A DNA stretch of 64,000 bases, taken from positions 248,001 to 312,000 of the forward strand of contig JBAIAC010000136.1 in NCBI GenBank assembly GCA_037349315.1, read 5' to 3'. Numbering within the stretch: the first letter of the stretch is position 1; each line of letters begins with the position of its first letter. The notes under the pieces were generated by a model that saw nothing but the letters and a program-made list of their open reading frames with translations, ran no database searches and was not told the DNA's origin. This DNA comes from Chelydra serpentina. Lineage: Eukaryota > Chordata > Testudines > Chelydridae. The position numbers and the translations under genes are program-made. Below, piece by piece: positions 34,876 to 47,976 of this stretch.

Positions 34876-35978
34876 TGTAAGGCTTCTGGCAGTCAGAGTT
34901 GGCAGCACCAAGGGCCGGGTTCGGTATGTAGGGGACAGCGTGCAAAAGCGTCTCGAGCGCCCACCCAGTGACCTGGGAGAAATATCTATCAGTCCCCCCC
35001 CGCTCCCCTGTAGGAGGCAATGCTTCCCCTGTGGCAAGCAGAGAGTGTGAGTGTAGCCCAAGGTTTTGAATGAGAGCGATGGAGCGAGCAAGAATGCAGC
35101 ATTGTGTTTGGAAAAGAGCCGAAGAGGATTGGTAAGCAAGCCATGAGTGAGAAGAGGCACGCCATGAAATTGGTGGGTGTCGTCTCGCGTTGGTTGTTGA
35201 GTCCAGGCAGCACAAAGTCCAGCCCCGCAAAGTGTGTCCCGCCCCTGCCCCCGCCCCCGCCCCGTGGAGCGCCATGTTTGAAAAGTGAATGTGCAGAACC
35301 CCTTCCCCTCCCCTCCCCATCCAGATGAGGGAGGTAAAAGGGGCACCTTCTGTTGTGTAAGGGTGATCAGCCCAGCTGTGTAGCCCTCCCAGCAAACTGG
35401 CCCACTCCTGCTGCCATGCCGCAATCCCTGCCCCCAAAAGACAGCACTAAATGATGTGCACTGTTTACTAGGTTCCATACAGGAACACCTTTATCCCAAG
35501 GTGAATCCAACTTATCAATTCTTAGACTCCTAATGAGACAAAAGTTAGCTCTGACATTCCACAGCAGAGAGGGTAGGGGGTGCAATTGGTATCTGGGGCT
35601 GCCAGAAGGCACCCATACCAGCAGGTGTTGAGACCTGTCCCCAGCCTCTCAATTCACTGGGTTTTGGAACGCATGGCCCCTGCCTAGCGAGTGCTGCTCA
35701 GGTGATGGCGAGATCCCCTCCATCATGAGAAAAGGCCACGTACAGTTCCACTGTCCTTGATTTACATAATCAGTAGAATACCAGTTTATTCTTCTTGCCC
35801 CAAGAACAGAAATTCCTGCCCCAATACATAAAACTGGGGATCCTACAGCAGCCCATAGTGACCAATTGGGGTATTACGGGCTCAGGCTAGGTGGGGTGGG
35901 TGAGCCTATGCAAATAAGATCAGCCCCTGGAGTTCACCACCAGATGTCAGGGTGGGGCTCATCCTGACTCTGCTTACA
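34876..35978 (-). mobile_element. Solitary LTR-like insertion, unit 6 (1103 bp)
   Basis: Same termini; two CCCCCG steps ending ccccgtgg. Confidence 0.55.
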
Positions 35979-38215
35979 CACACAAACTCTCTCTCTTCCT
36001 TCTCTTGTGCTGTCTCCCTTCGTAGGACACGGGGTCGGTGTGCATCCCCACAGGCTAGGTCTCGGGAGCCATGGAGAAGTAGGAGGGGACGAAAATCATG
36101 CAGGGAAGTGGGTGCGAGAGTGGAGCGGTGACTGTCATTGTTCACTCGGTCTCTGTTCATCGAGTGGGCCCGATGTAGATGGGATGGAGGAGGGAGCCAG
36201 GGACGGGGGCAAGATTTCAAGCACCAATAGAACTTTGTGTAGTGATGGCTCAATCTTGGCCTTTCGGCTGCTCTTGCAGAGGAATTGTCCAGGAGCCCTA
36301 GCCGGAGGAGAAAGTGGCAGAGGTGGACCTGAGCAGCTTGGGCATCCTTCTAAGCGGGCGTGAGCATTCCTCAGCTTTCTGGCTGCTCCGTCACTGGCTG
36401 TGAGTAAGCGGTGAGTGCTTTGAATTCCTCATCTGTACTCGCTGTGGTATTCTTCACGGGCCGTGTGCTTCGTCGTTTGGTATGGGGCTCCGTGGGGTTT
36501 AGGCTGCGGAAGGGACCAGAGTTCCGCTGTGCACAGTGACTATGTCGGGTGCTTTTTAGTTGGAATATAAGCGTGGGTGGATGGGGGAGGGCAGAGGGGG
36601 AGCCCCGCCGTGTGGGAGAGGCGAAAAGAAGAGATTACACGACATTGGCAACTGAGATGGTAACGTCCTTGTTTTTTCCCATTGTGCTGGCTTTAGTACC
36701 AAGGGAAAAGAAGTCACGCGTCAGAGTCTACTGCCCTCGTACGATGGAAAGTGAGTGAGCGCGACGAGATCGCGAGAGTGGGTGCCACGCAAAAGCCGTC
36801 CATCTGGGAGCGGAACAGTCGCCACACTCAGTGAGATAAGTGTCTGGTTTGGTGAGGGCTCTGCTCACGGCCCGTCTGGCTCCAGGTAGGGACACCCCGT
36901 TCGCTGGGCTTGGGTGTCTCAGAAAATGTTCCTGGCTAGCTGCGGTTACGAAGGAGACAAGCTCCCCAGTTTCTGTAGCTGCTCATTTCACTGGCCAGGA
37001 GCAGTGTGTCTTCCGCAGCGGAAGGTTGCATCCAGTACGATGATTCCAGGCGGTAGGTTGTTTGCCTTCCTCCCCTGTTTTTTCTTTCTCTTTCTCTTTC
37101 TCTTTCCTCTAGTATGTTGGCCAACACACACTCTCTCTGTCCTCTCCTCTGCTCGCCTCTCCCTGTGCCGTCTCCCTACATAGGACACGAGCAGGCGTGC
37201 ATCCCCACAGGCTAGGTCTCGGGAGCCATGGAGAAGTAGGAGGGGACGAAAACCATGGGGTCAGTGGGCGCTACGGTGGAGCGGCGACTGTCTGTGTTTA
37301 CGCAATCTCTGCTCATCGGATGAGGCTGATGTAGATGGGATTTGAGAGGGAGGCAGGGATGAGGCAAGATTTCACGCACCGCTAGAGCTTTGTGTAGTGA
37401 CGGTTCATGCTTGGTGATTGCAGCTGTGTTCTCAGAGGAATTGTCCAGGAGCCCTAGCCCGAGGAGAAGGTGGCAGAAGTGGACCTGAGCTGCCTGGACA
37501 TCCTTCTAAGCCGACATGAACGGTCCTCAGTTTTCTGCCTCCCGCATAACTTGCTGTGAGTAAGCTTTGAATTCCTCATCTGTACTCGCTGTAGTATTCG
37601 TCACAGGCCGTGTGGTAGAAGAGGCCGAAGAGGTAGGCAGGGACGGGGGCAAGAGTTCAAGCACCAATAGAGCTTTGAGTGGTGATGGTTCATGTTTGGT
37701 TTTTGCAGCTGCTCTCGCGGAGGAATTGTCCAGGAGCCCTAGCCCGAGGAGAAGCTGGCAGAAGTGGACCTGAGCTGCCTGGACATCCTTGGAATGGCAT
37801 CCCAGCAGGGGGTTGAAACCCGTCACGGGGTGGGCCCCTGAGAAAAGACCTCTGCATCTAACCGGGGCACGGTAAGCTTGGGGGGATCCTTTGTGCCCTC
37901 CCAAGGAGTTGTCAGGTGCTATGGAAACTTCCTGAAGTACGGTAACTTCGTGGAGAGCAAGCAACTTGACGGTAACAAGAGATGCTTAGTCCTCAAGTGT
38001 CTTCCTTCTACATCACCGGGTGAGCTTCCCGTGGTCATGCCAGTCTAGTCGTCCTCTTTGAAGCAGGCCACGTTCAGTAGAGGACGTGAGCAGGGGTCTG
38101 AGAGTAGCCCTCGGCCTGTGTCTCCACTCACCAGGTTGCACCGCCCAGGGCATGTGGAGGGTCCAGGGCTCTGCACAGCACTCCGGACTGTGTGCATTCC
38201 CCCGTGTGGCCACCA

Positions 38216-38807
38216 GGTGTCGCCGTTGTTCCACGAGAGAAATGGTCTAAGCATTACTCCGAGTAGCAACTCGGTGTCACTGTTGCTCCATGACGGAAAT
38301 GCGGCGTGTATTCCCGTGCGTGGCCGCATGCTGTCACTGTGGCTCCACGAGGGAAATGCTTTGTGCATTACCTGGATTGGCCACCCGGTGTCACTGTTGC
38401 TCCATGACAGAAACGCTTTGTGCATTACCGCGAGTGGCCACCCAGTGTCACTGTTGCTCCACGATGGAAATTCTTTGTGCATTACCTGCATTGTCCACTC
38501 AGTGTCACTGTTGCTCCATGAGGGAAATGCCTTGTGTATTACCGGCATTGTCCACTCGGTGTCACTGTTGCTCCATGAGGGAAATGCCTTGTGCATTACC
38601 TGCATTGTCCACTCGGTGTCTCTGTTGCTCCATGAGGGAAATGCCTTGTGCATTACCTGCATTGTCCACTCGGTGTCACTGTTGCTCCCCGAAGGAAATG
38701 CTTTGTGCGGTAGTCGGGGTGGCGACCCGTTGCTCTATGGAGAAAATCCTCTGTGTGCCATAACCCTGCCCTTCCACCGGCTGTTACTGTTGCTCCAGGG
38801 CAGCTGC
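38216..38807 (+). repeat. 57-bp minisatellite, unit 7
   Basis: Nine clear copies, same variant order as unit 1. Confidence 0.97.
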
Positions 38808-39684
38808 ACCCTGAGTTGCCCCTAAGGCTATGGCTATACTGGCATTGAAGAACAAAACTTTTTTGTCTTTCAGAGGTGTTAACCTCCCCCTCCCCTGAAA
38901 GACCAAAGCTTTGCCGCAACAAGTGCTACGCTCCTGCATAAGTGGCTGTGAGTAAGCGGTCAGTGCGTTGTATTTCTCATCTTTACTCACTGTAGTATTG
39001 TTCACAGGCCGTGTGCATCCTCATTGGGTACGGGGCTCTGTGGGATTAAGGCTGGGGACGAGCCAAAGTGTGCTGTGCAGAGCGACTACCTCGGATTCTG
39101 TCGCAAGGGGTGTTTTTGGCTGTAATGTTAAAGGTGCAATGGGAAGAGGGTGGAGGGCGGAGCCCCGCCGTGTGGGAGAGGAGAAAAGAAGAGGCTACGC
39201 GATGTTGCCGACTGAGATGGTAACTTCCTTGTTTCCCCCCCCCCCGCACCCTTGCTGGGTTTAGTACCAAGGAAAAAGCAATCACGCGTCAGAGTCTACT
39301 GCCCTCATGCGATGGAAAGCGAGGGAGAGCGACGAGACCGCGAGCGTTGTTGGCCAACCCACAAAAGACCGCGAGCGTCGTTAATGCCATGCAAAAGCCG
39401 TCCATCCGAGAGGGGAACAGCCGCCACTCTCAGTGAGATAAGTGTCTGTTTTGGTGATTGCTCTGCTCACGGCCCACCTTGCTCCTGGTAGGGACGCCCC
39501 GTTAGCTGGGGGCTGTGTTTGTAAGAAAAGGTTCCTGACTGGCTGGCTGTGGTTACGAGGGAAACAAGGTCCCCATTTTCTGGGGCTGATGATTTCTCTG
39601 GTCAGAAGGAGTGTGTCCTCTGCAGCAGAAGGTTGCGTCTAGTATAACCCTTGTCCGAAAGGTCATTTGCTTGCCTTTCTCCCA

Positions 39685-39715
<31 letters not shown>

Positions 39716-40869
39716 GTAGTGTGTTGGCCAACAAACAGTCTGTCTCTGTCTGTCTGTCTCTCTGTGTGTCCTTGCCTTTCCTTGTGCTCTTTCCCTTTGT
39801 AGGACGTGGGCGGATGTGTTAGCTTTGCACCCTCACAGGCTATGTCTCGGGAGCCGTAGGAGGGGATGCAGGGAAGTGGGTGCGAGAGTGGAGCGGTGAC
39901 TGTCGGTGTTTACATCGGCCTCACTCGATGAACAGAGACCGAGTTGATAGGATGGAAGAGGGATTTCAAGCCCCAATAGAGCTTTGTGTAGCGATGGCTC
40001 ATGCTTGGCTTTTCAGCTGCTCTTGCAGAGGAATCGTGCAGGAGCGCTAGCCGGAGGAGAATGTGGCAGAGGTGGAGCTGAACTGCCTGGACATCCTTCT
40101 AAGCAGCCATGAACAGTCCTCGGTTTTCTGCCTCCCGCATAACTTGCTGTGAGTAAACGGTCAGTGCTTTGAATTTCTCATCTTTACTCACTGTAGTATT
40201 CTTCACAGGCCGTGTGCATCCTCGTTAGGTACGGGGCTCTGTGGGATTAAGGCTGGGAAGTCTGCCTTGCAGAGCGACTGCGTCTGGTGCTGTTGCAAGG
40301 GGTGGCTTTGGTTGTAATGTTAACGGTGGAATGGGAAGTGGGCGGAGTGCGGAGCCCCGCCGCGTGGGAGAGACGAAAAGAAGTGCCTACACTACTTGGC
40401 CCACTGAGATGGTAACTGATTTGTTTGCCCCCCTTGTGCTGCGTTTAGTATGAAGGGAGAAGTCGCCACACAGGAGAGTCTAGTGCCTCCATGCGCTGGA
40501 AAGCGAGCGAGAGCGAGGAGACCACGAGCGTTGTTGGCCAGCCCACACAAGACCGCGAGCGGAAGAGCAGCGACTCTCAGTGCGAGACGTGTGTGGTTTG
40601 GTGAGGGCTCTGCTCTCGGCGCTCCTTGCTCCTGGCAGGGACGCCCCATTAGCTGCGTGCTGAGTTTGTAAGCAAATGTTCCTCGCTTGCTGGTTACGAG
40701 GTCCCCATTTTCAGGGGCGGATCATTTCTCTTTTCAGGAGCAGTATGTCTTCCGCAGCAGAAGGTTGCCTCTAGTAGGATGGCTCCAGGCGGTAAGTTAC
40801 TGGCCTCTCTCCCTTTCCTGTAGTATGTTGGCAAAGAGACGCTCTCTGTCTTCTGTTGTTCAACACACA

Positions 40870-41978
40870 TGTAAGGCTTCTGGCAGTCAGAGTTGGCAGC
40901 ACCAAGGGCCGGGTTCGGTATGTAGGGGACAGCGTGCAAAAGCGTCTCGAGCGCCCACCCAGTGACCTGGGAGAAATATCTATCAGTCCCCCCCCGCTCC
41001 CCTGTAGGAGGCAATGCTTCCCCTGTGGCAAGCAGAGAGTGTGAGTGTAGCCCAAGGTTTTGAATGAGAGCGATGGAGCGAGCAAGAATGCAGCATTGTG
41101 TTTGGAAAAGAGCCGAAGAGGATTGGTAAGCAAGCCATGAGTGAGAAGAGGCACGCCATGAAATTGGTGGGTGTCGTCTCGCGTTGGTTGTTGAGTCCAG
41201 GCAGCACAAAGTCCAGCCCCGCAAAGTGTGTCCCGCCCCTGCCCCCGCCCCCGCCCCCGCCCCGTGGAGCGCCATGTTTGAAAAGTGAATGTGCAGAACC
41301 CCTTCCCCTCCCCTCCCCATCCAGATGAGGGAGGTAAAAGGGGCACCTTCTGTTGTGTAAGGGTGATCAGCCCAGCTGTGTAGCCCTCCCAGCAAACTGG
41401 CCCACTCCTGCTGCCATGCCGCAATCCCTGCCCCCAAAAGACAGCACTAAATGATGTGCACTGTTTACTAGGTTCCATACAGGAACACCTTTATCCCAAG
41501 GTGAATCCAACTTATCAATTCTTAGACTCCTAATGAGACAAAAGTTAGCTCTGACATTCCACAGCAGAGAGGGTAGGGGGTGCAATTGGTATCTGGGGCT
41601 GCCAGAAGGCACCCATACCAGCAGGTGTTGAGACCTGTCCCCAGCCTCTCAATTCACTGGGTTTTGGAACGCATGGCCCCTGCCTAGCGAGTGCTGCTCA
41701 GGTGATGGCGAGATCCCCTCCATCATGAGAAAAGGCCACGTACAGTTCCACTGTCCTTGATTTACATAATCAGTAGAATACCAGTTTATTCTTCTTGCCC
41801 CAAGAACAGAAATTCCTGCCCCAATACATAAAACTGGGGATCCTACAGCAGCCCATAGTGACCAATTGGGGTATTACGGGCTCAGGCTAGGTGGGGTGGG
41901 TGAGCCTATGCAAATAAGATCAGCCCCTGGAGTTCACCACCAGATGTCAGGGTGGGGCTCATCCTGACTCTGCTTACA
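40870..41978 (-). mobile_element. Solitary LTR-like insertion, unit 7 (1109 bp)
   Basis: Same termini; three CCCCCG steps. Confidence 0.55.
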
Positions 41979-44215
41979 CACACAAACTCTCTCTCTTCCT
42001 TCTCTTGTGCTGTCTCCCTTCGTAGGACACGGGGTCGGTGTGCATCCCCACAGGCTAGGTCTCGGGAGCCATGGAGAAGTAGGAGGGGACGAAAATCATG
42101 CAGGGAAGTGGGTGCGAGAGTGGAGCGGTGACTGTCATTGTTCACTCGGTCTCTGTTCATCGAGTGGGCCCGATGTAGATGGGATGGAGGAGGGAGCCAG
42201 GGACGGGGGCAAGATTTCAAGCACCAATAGAACTTTGTGTAGTGATGGCTCAATCTTGGCCTTTCGGCTGCTCTTGCAGAGGAATTGTCCAGGAGCCCTA
42301 GCCGGAGGAGAAAGTGGCAGAGGTGGACCTGAGCAGCTTGGGCATCCTTCTAAGCGGGCGTGAGCATTCCTCAGCTTTCTGGCTGCTCCGTCACTGGCTG
42401 TGAGTAAGCGGTGAGTGCTTTGAATTCCTCATCTGTACTCGCTGTGGTATTCTTCACGGGCCGTGTGCTTCGTCGTTTGGTATGGGGCTCCGTGGGGTTT
42501 AGGCTGCGGAAGGGACCAGAGTTCCGCTGTGCACAGTGACTATGTCGGGTGCTTTTTAGTTGGAATATAAGCGTGGGTGGATGGGGGAGGGCAGAGGGGG
42601 AGCCCCGCCGTGTGGGAGAGGCGAAAAGAAGAGATTACACGACATTGGCAACTGAGATGGTAACGTCCTTGTTTTTTCCCATTGTGCTGGCTTTAGTACC
42701 AAGGGAAAAGAAGTCACGCGTCAGAGTCTACTGCCCTCGTACGATGGAAAGTGAGTGAGCGCGACGAGATCGCGAGAGTGGGTGCCACGCAAAAGCCGTC
42801 CATCTGGGAGCGGAACAGTCGCCACACTCAGTGAGATAAGTGTCTGGTTTGGTGAGGGCTCTGCTCACGGCCCGTCTGGCTCCAGGTAGGGACACCCCGT
42901 TCGCTGGGCTTGGGTGTCTCAGAAAATGTTCCTGGCTAGCTGCGGTTACGAAGGAGACAAGCTCCCCAGTTTCTGTAGCTGCTCATTTCACTGGCCAGGA
43001 GCAGTGTGTCTTCCGCAGCGGAAGGTTGCATCCAGTACGATGATTCCAGGCGGTAGGTTGTTTGCCTTCCTCCCCTGTTTTTTCTTTCTCTTTCTCTTTC
43101 TCTTTCCTCTAGTATGTTGGCCAACACACACTCTCTCTGTCCTCTCCTCTGCTCGCCTCTCCCTGTGCCGTCTCCCTACATAGGACACGAGCAGGCGTGC
43201 ATCCCCACAGGCTAGGTCTCGGGAGCCATGGAGAAGTAGGAGGGGACGAAAACCATGGGGTCAGTGGGCGCTACGGTGGAGCGGCGACTGTCTGTGTTTA
43301 CGCAATCTCTGCTCATCGGATGAGGCTGATGTAGATGGGATTTGAGAGGGAGGCAGGGATGAGGCAAGATTTCACGCACCGCTAGAGCTTTGTGTAGTGA
43401 CGGTTCATGCTTGGTGATTGCAGCTGTGTTCTCAGAGGAATTGTCCAGGAGCCCTAGCCCGAGGAGAAGGTGGCAGAAGTGGACCTGAGCTGCCTGGACA
43501 TCCTTCTAAGCCGACATGAACGGTCCTCAGTTTTCTGCCTCCCGCATAACTTGCTGTGAGTAAGCTTTGAATTCCTCATCTGTACTCGCTGTAGTATTCG
43601 TCACAGGCCGTGTGGTAGAAGAGGCCGAAGAGGTAGGCAGGGACGGGGGCAAGAGTTCAAGCACCAATAGAGCTTTGAGTGGTGATGGTTCATGTTTGGT
43701 TTTTGCAGCTGCTCTCGCGGAGGAATTGTCCAGGAGCCCTAGCCCGAGGAGAAGCTGGCAGAAGTGGACCTGAGCTGCCTGGACATCCTTGGAATGGCAT
43801 CCCAGCAGGGGGTTGAAACCCGTCACGGGGTGGGCCCCTGAGAAAAGACCTCTGCATCTAACCGGGGCACGGTAAGCTTGGGGGGATCCTTTGTGCCCTC
43901 CCAAGGAGTTGTCAGGTGCTATGGAAACTTCCTGAAGTACGGTAACTTCGTGGAGAGCAAGCAACTTGACGGTAACAAGAGATGCTTAGTCCTCAAGTGT
44001 CTTCCTTCTACATCACCGGGTGAGCTTCCCGTGGTCATGCCAGTCTAGTCGTCCTCTTTGAAGCAGGCCACGTTCAGTAGAGGACGTGAGCAGGGGTCTG
44101 AGAGTAGCCCTCGGCCTGTGTCTCCACTCACCAGGTTGCACCGCCCAGGGCATGTGGAGGGTCCAGGGCTCTGCACAGCACTCCGGACTGTGTGCATTCC
44201 CCCGTGTGGCCACCA

Positions 44216-44807
44216 GGTGTCGCCGTTGTTCCACGAGAGAAATGGTCTAAGCATTACTCCGAGTAGCAACTCGGTGTCACTGTTGCTCCATGACGGAAAT
44301 GCGGCGTGTATTCCCGTGCGTGGCCGCATGCTGTCACTGTGGCTCCACGAGGGAAATGCTTTGTGCATTACCTGGATTGGCCACCCGGTGTCACTGTTGC
44401 TCCATGACAGAAACGCTTTGTGCATTACCGCGAGTGGCCACCCAGTGTCACTGTTGCTCCACGATGGAAATTCTTTGTGCATTACCTGCATTGTCCACTC
44501 AGTGTCACTGTTGCTCCATGAGGGAAATGCCTTGTGTATTACCGGCATTGTCCACTCGGTGTCACTGTTGCTCCATGAGGGAAATGCCTTGTGCATTACC
44601 TGCATTGTCCACTCGGTGTCTCTGTTGCTCCATGAGGGAAATGCCTTGTGCATTACCTGCATTGTCCACTCGGTGTCACTGTTGCTCCCCGAAGGAAATG
44701 CTTTGTGCGGTAGTCGGGGTGGCGACCCGTTGCTCTATGGAGAAAATCCTCTGTGTGCCATAACCCTGCCCTTCCACCGGCTGTTACTGTTGCTCCAGGG
44801 CAGCTGC
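44216..44807 (+). repeat. 57-bp minisatellite, unit 8
   Basis: Nine clear copies, same variant order as unit 1. Confidence 0.97.
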
Positions 44808-45684
44808 ACCCTGAGTTGCCCCTAAGGCTATGGCTATACTGGCATTGAAGAACAAAACTTTTTTGTCTTTCAGAGGTGTTAACCTCCCCCTCCCCTGAAA
44901 GACCAAAGCTTTGCCACAACAAGTGCTACGCTCCTGCATAAGTGGCTGTGAGTAAGCGGTCAGTGCGTTGTATTTCTCATCTTTACTCACTGTAGTATTG
45001 TTCACAGGCCGTGTGCATCCTCATTGGGTACGGGGCTCTGTGGGATTAAGGCTGGGGACGAGCCAAAGTGTGCTGTGCAGAGCGACTACCTCGGATTCTG
45101 TCGCAAGGGGTGTTTTTGGCTGTAATGTTAAAGGTGCAATGGGAAGAGGGTGGAGGGCGGAGCCCCGCCGTGTGGGAGAGGAGAAAAGAAGAGGCTACGC
45201 GATGTTGCCGACTGAGATGGTAACTTCCTTGTTTCCCCCCCCCCCGCACCCTTGCTGGGTTTAGTACCAAGGAAAAAGCAATCACGCGTCAGAGTCTACT
45301 GCCCTCATGCGATGGAAAGCGAGGGAGAGCGACGAGACCGCGAGCGTTGTTGGCCAACCCACAAAAGACCGCGAGCGTCGTTAATGCCATGCAAAAGCCG
45401 TCCATCCGAGAGGGGAACAGCCGCCACTCTCAGTGAGATAAGTGTCTGTTTTGGTGATTGCTCTGCTCACGGCCCACCTTGCTCCTGGTAGGGACGCCCC
45501 GTTAGCTGGGGGCTGTGTTTGTAAGAAAAGGTTCCTGACTGGCTGGCTGTGGTTACGAGGGAAACAAGGTCCCCATTTTCTGGGGCTGATGATTTCTCTG
45601 GTCAGAAGCAGTGTGTCCTCTGCAGCAGAAGGTTGCGTCTAGTATAACCCTTGTCCGAAAGGTCATTTGCTTGCCTTTCTCCCA

Positions 45685-45722
<38 letters not shown>

Positions 45723-46873
45723 GTGTGTTGGCCAACAAACAGTCTGTCTCTGTCTGTCTGTCTCTCTGTGTGTCCTTGCCTTTCCTTGTGCTCTTTCCCT
45801 TTGTAGGACGTGGGCGGATGTGTTAGCTTTGCACCCTCACAGGCTATGTCTCGGGAGCCGTAGGAGGGGATGCAGGGAAGTGGGTGCGAGAGTGGAGCGG
45901 TGACTGTCGGTGTTTACATCGGCCTCACTCGATGAACAGAGACCGAGTTGATAGGATGGAAGAGGGATTTCAAGCCCCAATAGAGCTTTGTGTAGCGATG
46001 GCTCACGCTTGGCTTTTCAGCTGCTCTTGCAGAGGAATCGTGCAGGAGCGCTAGCCGGAGGAGAATGTGGCAGAGGTGGAGCTGAACTGCCTGGACATCC
46101 TTCTAAGCAGCCATGAACAGTCCTCGGTTTTCTGCCTCCCGCATAACTTGCTGTGAGTAAACGGTCAGTGCTTTGAATTTCTCATCTTTACTCACTGTAG
46201 TATTCTTCACAGGCCGTGTGCATCCTCGTTAGGTACGGGGCTCTGTGGGATTAAGGCTGGGAAGTCTGCCTTGCAGAGCGACTGCGTCTGGTGCTGTTGC
46301 AAGGGGTGGCTTTGGTTGTAATGTTAACGGTGGAATGGGAAGTGGGCGGAGTGCGGAGCCCCGCCGCGTGGGAGAGACGAAAAGAAGTGCCTACACTACT
46401 TGGCCCACTGAGATGGTAACTGATTTGTTTGCCCCCCTTGTGCTGCGTTTAGTATGAAGGGAGAAGTCGCCACACAGGAGAGTCTAGTGCCTCCATGCGC
46501 TGGAAAGCGAGCGAGAGCGAGGAGACCACGAGCGTTGTTGGCCAGCCCACACAAGACCGCGAGCGGAAGAGCAGCGACTCTCAGTGCGAGACGTGTGTGG
46601 TTTGGTGAGGGCTCTGCTCTCGGCGCTCCTTGCTCCTGGCAGGGACGCCCCATTAGCTGCGTGCTGAGTTTGTAAGCAAATGTTCCTCGCTTGCTGGTTA
46701 CGAGGTCCCCATTTTCAGGGGCGGATCATTTCTCTTTTCAGGAGCAGTATGTCTTCCGCAGCAGAAGGTTGCCTCTAGTAGGATGGCTCCAGGCGGTAAG
46801 TTACTGGCCTCTCTCCCTTTCCTGTAGTATGTTGGCAAAGAGACGCTCTCTGTCTTCTGTTGTTCAACACACA

Positions 46874-47976
46874 TGTAAGGCTTCTGGCAGTCAGAGTTGG
46901 CAGCACCAAGGGCCGGGTTCGGTATGTAGGGGACAGCGTGCAAAAGCGTCTCGAGCGCCCACCCAGTGACCTGGGAGAAATATCTATCAGTCCCCCCCCG
47001 CTCCCCTGTAGGAGGCAATGCTTCCCCTGTGGCAAGCAGAGAGTGTGAGTGTAGCCCAAGGTTTTGAATGAGAGCGATGGAGCGAGCAAGAATGCAGCAT
47101 TGTGTTTGGAAAAGAGCCGAAGAGGATTGGTAAGCAAGCCATGAGTGAGAAGAGGCACGCCATGAAATTGGTGGGTGTCGTCTCGCGTTGGTTGTTGAGT
47201 CCAGGCAGCACAAAGTCCAGCCCCGCAAAGTGTGTCCCGCCCCTGCCCCCGCCCCCGCCCAGTGGAGCGCCATGTTTGAAAAGTGAATGTGCAGAACCCC
47301 TTCCCCTCCCCTCCCCATCCAGATGAGGGAGGTAAAAGGGGCACCTTCTGTTGTGTAAGGGTGATCAGCCCAGCTGTGTAGCCCTCCCAGCAAACTGGCC
47401 CACTCCTGCTGCCATGCCGCAATCCCTGCCCCCAAAAGACAGCACTAAATGATGTGCACTGTTTACTAGGTTCCATACAGGAACACCTTTATCCCAAGGT
47501 GAATCCAACTTATCAATTCTTAGACTCCTAATGAGACAAAAGTTAGCTCTGACATTCCACAGCAGAGAGGGTAGGGGGTGCAATTGGTATCTGGGGCTGC
47601 CAGAAGGCACCCATACCAGCAGGTGTTGAGACCTGTCCCCAGCCTCTCAATTCACTGGGTTTTGGAACGCATGGCCCCTGCCTAGCGAGTGCTGCTCAGG
47701 TGATGGCGAGATCCCCTCCATCATGAGAAAAGGCCACGTACAGTTCCACTGTCCTTGATTTACATAATCAGTAGAATACCAGTTTATTCTTCTTGCCCCA
47801 AGAACAGAAATTCCTGCCCCAATACATAAAACTGGGGATCCTACAGCAGCCCATAGTGACCAATTGGGGTATTACGGGCTCAGGCTAGGTGGGGTGGGTG
47901 AGCCTATGCAAATAAGATCAGCCCCTGGAGTTCACCACCAGATGTCAGGGTGGGGCTCATCCTGACTCTGCTTACA
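46874..47976 (-). mobile_element. Solitary LTR-like insertion, unit 8 (1103 bp)
   Basis: Same termini; matches the unit 3 version at the CCCCCG tract. Confidence 0.55.

Larger units (their letters stand above)
30077..36070 (+). repeat. Array unit 6
   Basis: 5994 bp. Same haplotype as unit 5 (poly-C 11 at 33241-33251, 'gggtttag', 'gtcagaagga', (CT)13). It differs mainly at the CCCCCG tract, which has two steps ending in ccccgtgg. Confidence 0.97.
36071..42070 (+). repeat. Array unit 7
   Basis: 6000 bp. Same haplotype as units 5 and 6 (poly-C 11 at 39235-39245, 'gggtttag', 'gtcagaagga', (CT)13), but with three CCCCCG steps, which accounts for its 6 extra bases. Confidence 0.97.
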
